A stretch of DNA of 64,000 nt from the NCBI GenBank assembly GCA_007115705.1, contig QXEO01000236.1, positions 248,001 through 312,000 of the forward strand, written 5' to 3'. Numbering within the stretch: position 1 is the first letter of the stretch; every line of letters begins with the position of its first letter. The notes beneath the pieces were generated by a model. The model was given only the letters and a program-made list of their open reading frames with translations. It did not search any database and had not been told where the DNA came from. Of this stretch, positions 21,830 through 31,959 are shown piece by piece. The translations under genes and the position numbers were made by a program. Source of the DNA: Dactylis glomerata (Eukaryota; Streptophyta; Magnoliopsida; Poales; Poaceae).

Positions 21830-24800
21830 CTCTGTCAGGCCAGTGGATAAGACCAGCCTCACCCCGTTTTTTGTAGCTTCAATGCGCTCACAGCCGTCTA
21901 GACTGACTCCAGAGATCGGCTCTTGGTCTTCTGCGTCCCAAATGTTCATGCCAGCTATTGAGATCTCGATCGAATCATCTGCATGAATGACCTCCACTTC
22001 ATCTCCATCCCACTGTATCAGGCATTGGTGCATCGTGGATGGAATGCAGCAGTTAGCGTGAATCCAATCCCTTCCCAGCAAGACAGCGTAGGTGCTTTTG
22101 CTGTCAACAATGAAGAACGACGTAGGGATGGTTTTTCTACCCACGGTCAGATCCACGTTCAGAACGCCTTGCGTTTCTGAAGCTTGGCCGTTGAAGTCGC
22201 TTAGCGTGACGTTGGTTTTGATCAGATCTGCAGTGGAGCGTCCCAAACGCCGCAGCATGGAGTATGGCATTATATTGACTGCCGCTCCGGTGTCAACCAA
22301 CATCTTGCGGACAGGCTGCCCATTGATATAACCTCTCAGGTACAGGGCTTTCAGATGTTTGTAGCCCTTCTCCCGTGGCTTTTCAAAGATAACCGGCCGT
22401 GGGCCGCAGTCAAACTGTGCCACTGGTAGTTCTTCGGTTCTTGGAGCGCAAAACTCTGACGGAAGTATGAACACCATGTTTGTGCCAGCCGATGTCTTCG
22501 CATCGGCTTTTACTGGTTTGGGGCGCCACTCTTTCTTTTTTGGACGGGCCTCCGTCTCCAAGGTTTGCTGAATTTTCACGGCCAGATCAGGCCGGGCTTT
22601 CCTTAAAGTGTGGAGGTACTGCGCTTCGGCTTCCTCCAAGCTACGTAGCCGCTGAACTCTACGCTTTCGGGTGTGTCTGAGTCCATCGGGACACCACCTT
22701 GGCCGGTGATATCTATCTTCTTCTTCATCCTCTGACTCCTCGAGATCTTTTGCTCGAGATGACTCCTCTTGTCTGTTCTGAGGCCGGAGAGGCCCTAGAC
22801 GCTTGAACACTGAAACTGGACCTGTGTCATCCTTCTGCTGTCCACATTCCGGGCAGTTGTCGACTGTAGGCAATCGGCTCATTCCCGCATCCCAACAGTA
22901 CTTGAAGAAAGGACAATCCCAATGTTTATCCATGCCTTCCTTTTCCTTTGACCTTCCCCTAGCGCGGTGCTCATATCCTTCATCATCTCTATCATGCCGA
23001 CGGTATCTCCCGTCGTATACGTCGGTCCGACGATCTCTTTCATCATCTATGTCGTACTGCCGACGTCGGTCATACTGACGCTCATACTTGTTAAGGAGAT
23101 GCGTGGAGTGTGGCTTCTGATATCGCACGCTTCTCACTTGTTCCTCGGTTATATACCGCCTATCGTCATAATGGGGCCGGTCGCGTGGACCGGCCTCTTC
23201 CTTTTCTTTGCCCCGGGAGTGGCCGCTTTCCTCCTTATACTTGCCCTGGTGGTACATAGGCCCTGCCATGTTAATATCGAACGAGAAATCTAGCTGACGC
23301 CTCGTGGAGTGGCTGTGCTCTACCATGTTGATGCCAGGAAACGGGTTTGTGTCCACTTTCATGGCGAACTGCCCAAGGATCAGACGGCCCTGTTCTATCG
23401 CCGTTTGGATCTGCCGACGTAGCTCTTTGCAATCATTGGTGGTGTGGGTGAACGAGTGATGCCACTTGCAGTATGATCTCCCGTTCATCTCTTGCGCCGT
23501 AGGGATTTTATGGCCTTCGGGTAACTTCAGCTGCTTTTCCTTCAGCAGTAAATCGAATATCTGCTCAGCTTTGCTTACATCGAAGTCGAACCCTTTTGCA
23601 GGCCCTTGCTGTTTCACCCATTTGCAGGACACAGGATCTGCTCCCCGAGCCCATTCAGCCACGGCTATCTCCTGGTCTTCTACAAGATCCTCTTCTTCTG
23701 TATCGACCAGGCCTATCGAACGTTTGAACTTGTCTTGGTACAACTCAGGGTGGCGCTGCTCATACATTGTCAGTTTCTGGACCATGTGCGCCAGTGAATT
23801 GTATTCTACTTGGAAAGCCAGATCCTTGATAGGTGCTGAGAGACCCAACACGGCCAGCTCGACTGCTTCTTTCTCAGTTAAATGAGCCGAATAACATCGG
23901 TTCTTGACAGTCCTGAAACGCTGAATATACTCGGCTACCGTTTCTCCCCGCTTCTGCCGCACCTGCGCCAGATCGGCAATGCCAGCCTCGGTAGCTTCTA
24001 AATGATACTGAATATGGAACTGTTCTTCCAGCTGCTTCCAGGTCCGGATCGAATCTGGTGGCAACGAGGTGTACCACCCAAAAGCTGGTCCTGTCAGAGA
24101 TTGCGCAAAGAACCTTACGCGTAACTGATCCGATGCTGAAATCATGCCTAACTGTGCCAAATATCGGCTCACGTGCTCGATCGAGCTAGACCCTTCTGAA
24201 CCATTAAATTTTGAGAACTCAGGGAGCCGATACTTGGGTGGAAGCGGAATCAGATCATACTCGTTGGGGTACGGCTTGGAATAGCCGATTGTTCTCCTCT
24301 TCGGCACGAAGCCGAACTGGTCTCTCAAGATGGTACTGATTTGCTCCACCGTTTGAGCTGCAGGGGCTAAATTCTCATGACTCGTTCCGGTGGCATACTT
24401 AGCTAGCCACGCCTGTTTATCAGCGTCCATCCCGGACATCCCTGCTCCCGAAATCCCTCCTCCAGAAACACATGCCCCAGAAATCCCTGCGGTTGCAATC
24501 TGGTTCGTGCGCGTCAGGCTGTTGCAGTCCGGCACGTATGTGCACACATATCCATGTGGGATTTCTTTAGGTGGTTCAAATAGGAATTGGTAATCGCCAG
24601 GATCACCTCCAATCTTGTAGACGACGTACGCCGGTGACCCCGGTGGCTCCGGAGTTGCAAGGGTGAATGGTAGCTGTGGCCTGGTCTGGAGCGGTCTTTC
24701 TCCCTGGCGAGTCCCTAGGGTAGGCCCCGACGGAGAGTACTGATGTTTCATGATCTCCTGAACCACGCGAACCGCGACGCGCTCGAAAGCGTCCACCAGG

Positions 24801-25060
24801 CTCTCAGAATGGCGGTGAAGAGAATGAGCCACCATGTAATTGACTTCCTGTCGCAGAGCTCTGGTGCGATCCTCTGAAGGAACAGACAGATCCACCTCAT
24901 CGAGAGCGCCTTCGGGTGAGAACCCTTTCCACCTGATGCCATGCTTACGGGTCCTCTCAAAAGAGCCGATGAGATCGGCTTCGAAGAGAGCTTTGATATC
25001 ATCATACCTCTTCTTGTGCTCATCAGGCAGATCGTCGTACGTGATTGGTCCGTCCCCCAT
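21830..25060 (-). CDS. Gypsy 1 gag-protease polyprotein
   Basis: About 1,077 codons, open from the chosen Met at 25060 (MGDGPITYDDLP) to a TAG at 21827-21829. An in-frame Met at 25252 lies inside the LTR and is unlikely to be the start. The gag region includes a capsid-type retrotrans_gag domain (RFFAQSLTGPAFGWYTSLP, RGETVAEYIQRF) around 24.15-23.75 kb. A Cys-rich stretch (CPFFKYCWDAG ... CPECG) lies near 22.9 kb in a strongly charged Arg/Glu linker. The aspartic protease active site LVDTGAAVNIMP lies near 22.29 kb. The stop and a roughly 250-bp spacer separate it from pol, which is in another frame, an arrangement reminiscent of Ogre-type elements. This part appears intact. Confidence 0.92.
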
Positions 25061-25095
25061 CGCAGCGTCAGATGTTGATGCAGATGTTGTTGAGT

Positions 25096-25115
25096 GTCCC
25101 ACCGGGCGTGCCAGA
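25096..25115 (-). other. Gypsy 1 primer binding site
   Basis: Three bases inside the 5' LTR end, the minus strand reads TCTGGCACGCCCGGTGGGAC, a tRNA 3'-end complement (starting at TGG). I do not assign the tRNA species. Confidence 0.7.
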
Positions 25116-25118
25116 ATG

Positions 25119-26250
25119 TGTTGCCTGTCAAAACCCACCGGCGAGCAGCGACGAGCAACACGAAGAGCCGGGAGGCTCCCAGAACTGCTGGTGGGCCCTG
25201 GTCCCTCGGGCAACGGCCCGCAAAACTCCGGCACACGTCCTGGTTGATGCAAGGGCGTGCCACCTGACCTATACCTGATCAGGAAGGTGATGGATTGCTT
25301 CGATTAGTTTCCTGCATGGCAGACATGTAAACATTAAATACGAGCCTCGATCGGCTCTCAGGTTTCCCTGTGAATCGGCTCATGTAGCCGATTGTCCCAT
25401 GGATCTGCATTGGATCTACGATAACATGGGGTTTTGCTTTATCAATACAGGTCAAATCAATCTACGACAGTTTAACGCTTTCACCACATAATTGGAACAT
25501 CCCACACGTAATTGAGCCTGGTAGATACGAAAGATAACAGAAAACTAACCCTAGAGGAGGCCAAAAAACCAACGTAGAGTCAATTCCCGGAACAACTCCT
25601 CTCGAATTGGCAAACCATATCCTGACGTACTACTGGATCGTTCAACCCGTTTGTGAGGCCTAACCATGCGGATATCAAACTAATCCTTGGAGAACAAGGA
25701 ACAACTATGACAGATTGAATCGACTGAATAAAGATCAAGCAAGATGCTGCCCTTACACCCAAAATAGGTGCAAAGGCAGCGAGAACTCTAGGGGCAGCAT
25801 GACTAAGCAAACATAACCAAAAGCACCGATGCTAGCCCAAACAGATCTATGATAACAGTATTACTCGCCATCAACAAGGCTTCAGTACGAGCAACACCAA
25901 ATAACACATAAGCAGATGCTGCCTAGATCGCGAGATGCGATCTAGGCAGCACGACGCTTACCTGAAAGAAACCCTCGAAACAAGGGGTGGCGATGCGCCG
26001 AGATTGTGTTTGTTGTGAACGTGATCGTCCTCCTTTCTCAATAACCCTAGGTACACTTTTATAGTCCGGAGACTTTCTATCTTTGGAATAAACCTAACAA
26101 CTCTATCTCTTGTTTAAACCGAAACGTAATCTATCATAATATACAGATACACGGGCAATTAGCCCAAATCCACGCGCAAGGCCGATCCAGCCTCCAAGCC
26201 CATCTTGATTACGGCCCATCTCCTCATTTGGCCAAAATGTGGCGATAACA
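25119..26250 (-). repeat. Gypsy 1 5' LTR
   Basis: 1132 bp; differs from 13158-14289 at about three places seen by eye (for example ctggttgatg against ctggctgatg, and cggccc against cgggcc). TSD CCTAC follows at 26251-26255. Confidence 0.95.
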
Positions 26251-26663
26251 CCTACAACATCGCTTCGACCTACAACATCGCTGCGACGGCGCAGATCTAG
26301 CCTTCAATGTCGGAGCCTGCCGATGTCTCACTTCCGTTGCCCTCCTCAGATCTGTTGCTGATGGACACCAAGATGGCGGCCGTGTCGACTGTGGTCATCG
26401 ATGCCAAGACGATTGAAGCCATCGCCTACAACATCACTGCGACGGCGCAGATCCAGCCCTCCTCCATGTCCGAGTTTGCGGATGGCGCAGATCCAGCCAC
26501 CAAGACGGCGGCGGTGCCAAGAGTGGTTGCGAAGCCGCAGATCCAGCCCTCCTCCATGTCCGAGTTTGCGGATGGCGCAGATGACCACCCCTCAGCCGCC
26601 CGTCGTCCAGGCCCTTCTAGCCCATCGGTGCGCGGCCGTGTTCAACGCCGCAAATTGGGATAA
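26251..26663 (+). pseudogene. Unrecognised repetitive ORF, 3' part (split by Gypsy)
   Basis: This continues the MULE sequence interrupted at 13157. An open frame from 26307 to 26663 repeats the block MSEPADVSLPLPSSDLLLMD also seen at 13041, then two copies of QIQPSSMSEFADGAD. The repeats show recent internal duplication. The C-terminus is basic (VRGRVQRRKLG). No family is recognised. With its 5' part it would be a low-complexity second ORF downstream of the transposase on the same strand, or captured host sequence. Confidence 0.45.
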
Positions 26664-27063
26664 ATTATGATAAATTTGTATTTTTCAATTTCAATTTGGG
26701 ATAAAATTGTTCGAACTACTACCTCCGTCTCAAAACAAGCTTCTCCACTTTCTCGATGTGTCCCTGTACATCCGAATGTATGATTTAAATTCTATCCCAA
26801 CTTGATTGGGAAGATTGATATGTATTTGATCCGAGAGGCTGGTACATGCTTTAACTTTTAGGATCCCTTCACTTTTGGAACTCATCCAAATTCACTTTTG
26901 GGATCCCTTCACTTTTATAAGATGTTCATGCATGCTAAAATTATCACGCGCATTACTTAGCACAACTAGGAAATTGTACGCCAAAATACAGTGGTTAGAG
27001 CCACACCAAAATACAGTGGTTAGAGCCATCTACTGAATAACAATTCTATACTATCTAAATCAT
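26664..27063. other. MULE non-coding spacer
   Basis: AT-rich sequence with short local duplications: ggatcccttcacttttgg occurs twice near 26860-26915, and caaaatacagtggttagag twice near 26980-27030. It lies between two convergently transcribed genes, so it may hold both 3' ends. No gene seen. Confidence 0.5.
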
Positions 27064-27553
27064 CTACCACAACCACATAACTGCTAGGACAGGGATGACA
27101 CCAAATAAAACTGCCCTGATGAATCTACTTTTCGCCTCTCCCATCACTTGAAGTTCATGTTCTAGATTTTCTACCACTTGATCAGATACGGCAAGATCTG
27201 TCTCAAGTATCAACTTCTCCTTGCGAATAAGCTCTGAATTCTTCTTTTCTTCCTCCACAGTACGCTTCAGCTCGAATATCATCAGGTTTTTATGGGCCAA
27301 TTCATCACCTAAATTGGCCACCTTCTCCTCCAAATCCATCCTCTGGCTACACCACTGGGTTGATTCATCTTGGTATGCAATGTACCATGGATCATCGGCT
27401 TGCCTGGCGAACTGTAACAATAATGGGAAAAAGAACAACTGAAATCACTCCAACAGGCCATGGCGGCACTTAAATTCAACGGTAGTACAGAGAGCAGAAG
27501 CTAGATACCTGCACTTCCGACGAGGTAGGAGAAGTAGAACGTGGCCACGACAT
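27064..27553 (-). CDS. Small coiled-coil protein with C-terminal membrane anchor (MULE second gene)
   Basis: A two-exon minus-strand gene. Exon 1 is 27509-27553 (ATG, 15 codons, Ser/Thr/Pro-rich) and exon 2 is 27064-27411, joined by a 97-bp GT-AG intron in phase 0. The product is 130 residues. Residues about 16-40 are aromatic and acidic, 45-105 form a strongly charged heptad-like coiled coil (ELKRTVEEEKKNSELIRKEK), and the last 19 residues (FIRAVLFGVIPVLAVMWLW) are a hydrophobic segment ending at the stop, as in tail-anchored proteins. No enzymatic motif. It reads inward from the right TIR, convergent with the transposase, the position mudrB occupies in maize MuDR, but it does not look like MURB. 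It could be a captured host gene. Both exons are fully open, unlike the transposase. Confidence 0.65.
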
Positions 27554-28099
27554 GATCGAATCCCCACCCTCGCCGGTGTACCCGCTACGACCAGACATTG
27601 AGGACTATTTCGCACCTTCAAACTCCAATAAATTACGGAAACCGAATCGATTAGGGGGCGGGGGAGGCAGAAGCGGAGGTCTTACCAAGCTATACTACCA
27701 ATTGGTGCGCGGAACAAATCCCGGTCGTCGTGGGCGGCGGATCTGCTTGCGGCGGACTTTCCTGCGGTGGGTACAATGCGTGCGGACGAAACAAGTGTTG
27801 GAGCCGTGGTTGACATGCAGCGCCGCAGTCCGTCCGACGCCGCCGGGGGACAGAGCCGGCGGCGCGACGAGGCGCCGGCGATGGCTGCTCCGTCCGAGGG
27901 TGGGGAACGAGCTGCCAGCGGTTCTCCGATGACTAATGAGATACACAACACTAGGTTCCAGCCATGTTTAGCATAAGATTCACTTAAGATTAAGCTGCAA
28001 AAATAGTCACCTGCTGGGTCTAGCTTAAGAAAAATTAATTAGCAAACTTGTTGCTTCTCTCTAGCAAAAATAGTCACCTGCTAGGTCTAGCTTAAGAAA
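27554..28099 (-). promoter_or_regulatory. Probable leader/promoter region of MULE second gene
   Basis: GC-rich between 27700 and 27930 with overlapping open frames on both strands but no recognised protein. It lies between the coiled-coil gene start and the subterminal repeats of the right TIR, so by position it should hold the 5' leader and promoter. A short duplicated word (aaaaatagtcacctgctrgg) occurs at about 27999 and 28066. Confidence 0.35.
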
Positions 28100-28440
28100 A
28101 AGGGCGACCCCAGCGGTCGTTGGCTGAGGCAGCCCCACAGAGCGGCTCTATATGATTTTCTCTAAATAAATAGACGACCCCAGCGGTCATTGGCTGCGGA
28201 GGCCCCACACAGCGGCAATATATGATTTTCTCTAAATAAATAGACGACCCCACTGGTCATTGGCTGCGGCAGCCCCATAGAGCGGCCCCATTGGTCATTG
28301 GCTGCGGAGGCCCCACAGAGCGCAATATATGTCTTTTCCTGAAAAATACACGACCCCACTGGTCATTGGCTGCGGCAGCCCTATAGAGCGGCCCCATTTG
28401 TGATTGGCAGCACCGCGTATACAATCAGGAAATAAAACGA
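28100..28440. repeat. MULE subterminal tandem repeats
   Basis: Six or so copies of cgaccccactggtcattggc followed by tgcggcagccccatagagcg, several separated by an AT-rich spacer atatgattttctctaaataaatag. Copies vary in spacing, about 45 bp or about 71 bp apart. The array directly adjoins the right TIR and has no counterpart at the left end. Confidence 0.88.
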
Positions 28441-28469
28441 CCCACACGTCAGCGATAGATGGATGGCTG

Positions 28470-28710
28470 CTCCGACGTGTCTCCTGACCCTACCCGTCAG
28501 CACCATTCAAAAGCATCGGTCAATTCACAACCACCGCGGCTCCCTAGCCATCACCGGTAACGGTCAAGGCCTCTGACTAGACCGCAACCCTCCCGTCCGA
28601 GCGTCTGCGAGGGGTTTCAAACTAGAGCGAGGGGAAAACTGAGGAAAAGTTATGCGGCTGGGGAAAACTGAGTACAACTAACGACCCAGGGGCACGAAAA
28701 TAGAAATCCC
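28470..28710 (-). repeat. MULE right terminal inverted repeat
   Basis: Its complement matches 7967-8210, starting GGGATTTCTATTTTCGTGCC. TSD TAGAATAAA follows at 28711-28719, after which LINE sequence resumes. Confidence 0.93.
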
Positions 28711-28764
28711 TAGAATAAACCATTGATGTATCATCGAACTTGTTTTATCTTTCTTTGGCCCATA

Positions 28765-30492
28765 TGAAGGAAATATGCCCTAGAGGCAATAATAATATTG
28801 TTATTATCATATTTCTTGTTCATGATAATGTTTATACTCCATGCTATAATTGTATTAAGCGAAAACATTAATACTTGTCTGGTTTATGAACAACATTGTG
28901 TCCCTAGTACGCCTCTACTAGACTAGCTCATTGATTAATGATGGTTAAGGTTTCCTAACCATAGACATGAGTTGTCGATTAATAATGAGGTCATGTCATT
29001 AGGAAAATGATGTGATGGACAGACCCAAATAAAGCACATCAATTAGATCGTGTCATTGTGTTCATCTTTGCGAAGCTTTTCCTATGTCAAGTATTGTATT
29101 CCTTAGACCATGAGATAATGCAACTCCCTGGTATCAGAAGAAAGCTTTGAGGTCATCAAACGTCATCCTATGAAAGGGTGATCATAAAGGTGTCTCTCAG
29201 GTGATCGGAAAGTACTTGTTGGGTTGCATGTATCGAGATGGAATTTGTCCCTCCCAAGTCGGAGAGATATACTTCGGGCCCACTCGGTAATCGATATCAA
29301 CATCGCTTGCAAGCACGTGGTTAAGGAGTGAATCACAAAGTGATATCGGATTACAGAACGAGTAAAGTACTTGCTGTGAACGAGATTGAACTAGGTATGG
29401 CGATACCGACGATCGAATCTCGGGCAAGTAAAATATCGCGTGACGAAGGGAATACATATATGGGATTAATTGAATCCTGGCATCGTGGTTCATCCGATAT
29501 GATCATCGATGAATATGTGGGAGTCAATTTGGGTTTCCAGATCCCGCTATTGATTATTGATAGAAGATCATGTCTGCATATTCTCAAACCCGTAGGGTCA
29601 CACACTCAACGTGCATCGACACTAGGATAGAATGGATAATTGGTTAATGAGTTTTTTGTTCGGAGTCTCGGATGAGATCCAGGACATCACGAGAGGTTCC
29701 GGAATGGTCCGGATAGTAAGATTCATATAAATTAAAGCAGTTTTTAGATTCCGGAATTGTTTCGGAGTTTATCGGTATTGTACCGGAAGGTTCTAGAAGG
29801 TTCCGGAGTAGGGCCAACGTGGGCCCACTTGACAGAGGCCTGCATGGGCCTAAGGGGAAGTGTCCTGGCCACTTTGGGCTAGGCGCACCAAGCCCCTAAG
29901 GCCCAGCCGGCCAGCCCAAAGGGGAAACCCTAGGGAAAAGTTCTAGAGGGAAGGGGGAAGACTTGCCCCCCACTCCACCCCTTGGCCGCCGGCCCTAGGG
30001 CTTGAAGGAGGGGCCAAGCTGGCCGCCTAGCCTCCTATATAAGGGAGGGCTGGGGCACAACCTCCCCCTCACCCAACCCTAGCCGCCGAAAAACTACTGC
30101 CCTCCAATCTCTCTCTCTCGCGACTGCGCGTAGGCGAAGCCCTGCCGCAGAAACTCTCCACCATAAGCACCACGCCGTCGTGCTGCAGATCCAATCTATC
30201 TCTCCACCATACTTGCTGGACCAAGGAAGGAGGAGACGTCCCTGCACCGTACGTGTGCATCTCTCGGAGGCGCCGCCAATTGCGGCGTTGGATCGGATCG
30301 GATCGCGGGGAGGAGACGGCTAGTACGACTACATCATCCATGTTCTATTGAACGTTTCCGATGTGCAATTTCTTCAAGGGTATGAAGATCTCATCTACCT
30401 CTCTCGTTGATTACATCTCCTAGATTAGATCTTGGCTTTCTTGTTCGCATCCGTAGGAATTTTTTTGATTTACTATGCTTCGAAACCCTTCA
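28765..30492 (+). repeat. Copia 5' LTR
   Basis: 1728 bp, same length as the 3' copy, with scattered substitutions. A tcctatataaggga TATA-type region lies near 30030. Short open frames inside are present in both copies and are not genes. Confidence 0.95.
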
Positions 30493-30493
30493 G

Positions 30494-30505
30494 TGGTATC
30501 AGAGC
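30494..30505 (+). other. Copia primer binding site
   Basis: TGGTATCAGAGC, one base after the LTR end, is the classical complement of the plant initiator methionine tRNA 3' end. Confidence 0.95.
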
Positions 30506-31959
30506 TAGATCTATGCGTAGATGTGTTTCACGAGTAGAACGCAACATGCTTGTTGCGGGCGTTGATGTTTTCTGTTGCAAACCTCTATGTTGTGTATTTC
30601 TTATGGCGCGGCATAGTGAGATCGAAGCGGTCCAGGCCAACTTTACGCAACCTCGTTCGCGAGACCGGCTCCGCACTTGACGTGTGGCTTGTTCCACACA
30701 TGCGGCTGGTGGATGCCAGTTTCTCTCACTATAGTAGTCATAGGATTTACAACGGATGTTAGCAACCATAATATCACCGTTGTGGCTTTTCGTAGGTAAG
30801 AATCGTTCTTAACTTGCTACTCCCATAAGCCACGTAAAATATGCAACAACAAATTAGAAGCGTCTAACTTGTTTTTGCAGGGAGTGTTTGTGATATGGTA
30901 TTGCCACAAGATGTGATGTGTATGTTGATATATGTGATATATGCAATGATCATATTTTGTAATGTTTCACAACTTGCATGTCGATGAGTTCACAACCTGC
31001 AGGAGCCACATGGTTGTCTTTATAATTGTGTATGACCTGCGTGTCAACTTCTTATACGCCATGTAATAGCTTTACTTTATTGCTAATAGTTAGCAATAGT
31101 TGTAGTTGCTATTCGTGGTGGAGGCAATCATGGTGGAGTGATGGAGATCATGCCGGCGCGCACAAGATGGAGATCATTGCGCGGAGATTGGCTATACCAT
31201 GTCACATAAAATTATATGCATGTGATGTTTATCCTTTTATGTATCTTATTATGTTTTGATCGCGACGGTAGTATTATAAGATGATTCCTCACTTAAAGAT
31301 CAAGATAAAAATGTGTTCTCCCCTCGTATGCGCCGTTGCGAAAGTTCGTCATGTTCAAGCATCTCGTGATGATCGGGTGCTATAAACTCTATGTTCACAT
31401 ACAATGGGTGCAAGCCAGTATTTGCACATGCGGAGATACTTGGGTTTGACTTGACGAGCCTAGCATGTACAGACATGGCCTCGGAACACATGAACCGAAA
31501 GGTTAAACATGAGTCATATGAATGATATGATCAACACTTTGTTGTCCACCATTGAAACCACATCTCTTCTCGTGAAGATCGGATTAGGTGTGGTGAATTT
31601 GGATCGTGTTCACTAAACAACTTGAGGGATGTTGAATTTAGTGGGAGTTCATCTAGTAATTTGATTAACTTGAACTAATTATCATGAACTAAATCTTAGT
31701 GTATTTGCATAAGTCGTTGTAGTCTTTGGCAACCGTTTTCCACCGACACATAGTTTTGATTGAGTTGATAAAACTATAGAATTCTGGATAATCACTTTTT
31801 GGACTAGTGCCGTTTAGTTAAAATGTCAAGTTCAAAGATTAAGTCCTATTGCAGTTTTAGCAAACCTCACTTGCTCCATACGATTTAATAAGTTGTATTA
31901 ATCCAAGAGCAATGATTCAAGTTTAGCATCTAAGATCATGTTTGCCTCCATGAGAAATT

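Larger units (their letters stand above)
13158..26250 (-). mobile_element. Gypsy retrotransposon 1 (13.1 kb), with antisense genes
   Basis: The element has identical-length LTRs (1132 bp each) starting TGTT and ending AACA, flanked by the 5-bp target duplication CCTAC (13153-13157 and 26251-26255). Gag-pol runs on the minus strand. Between the integrase end (about 18.9 kb) and the 3' LTR (13158-14289) lies 4.6 kb of DNA carrying genes on the plus strand. The two LTRs differ at only about three positions by eye, so insertion was recent. Domain order and RT/RNase H wording suggest the Tat-like branch of Ty3/Gypsy, but this is inference. It is inserted in the MULE, inside the repetitive ORF. Confidence 0.95.
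7967..28710 (+). mobile_element. Mutator-like element (MULE) with two genes, nested Gypsy inside
   Basis: Terminal inverted repeats of about 240 bp begin GGGATTTCTATT at both ends, and a 9-bp target duplication TAGAATAAA flanks it (7958-7966 and 28711-28719), the length typical of the Mutator superfamily. Discounting the nested Gypsy, the element is about 7.6 kb. It carries a mudrA-type transposase gene reading inward from the left end and a small coiled-coil gene reading inward from the right end. It is inserted in the LINE. Both TIRs are still similar along their length, so it is not very old, but the transposase is broken. Confidence 0.95.

Noticed and set aside
28100..28440. CRISPR-like regular repeats
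   Set aside because: The units are diverged, unevenly spaced and adjoin a MULE TIR; the DNA is plant. They are subterminal transposon repeats.
29328..29630. 100-codon frame in the Copia 5' LTR, repeated at 36232-36465
   Set aside because: LTR sequence; lengths differ between copies and no domain is present.
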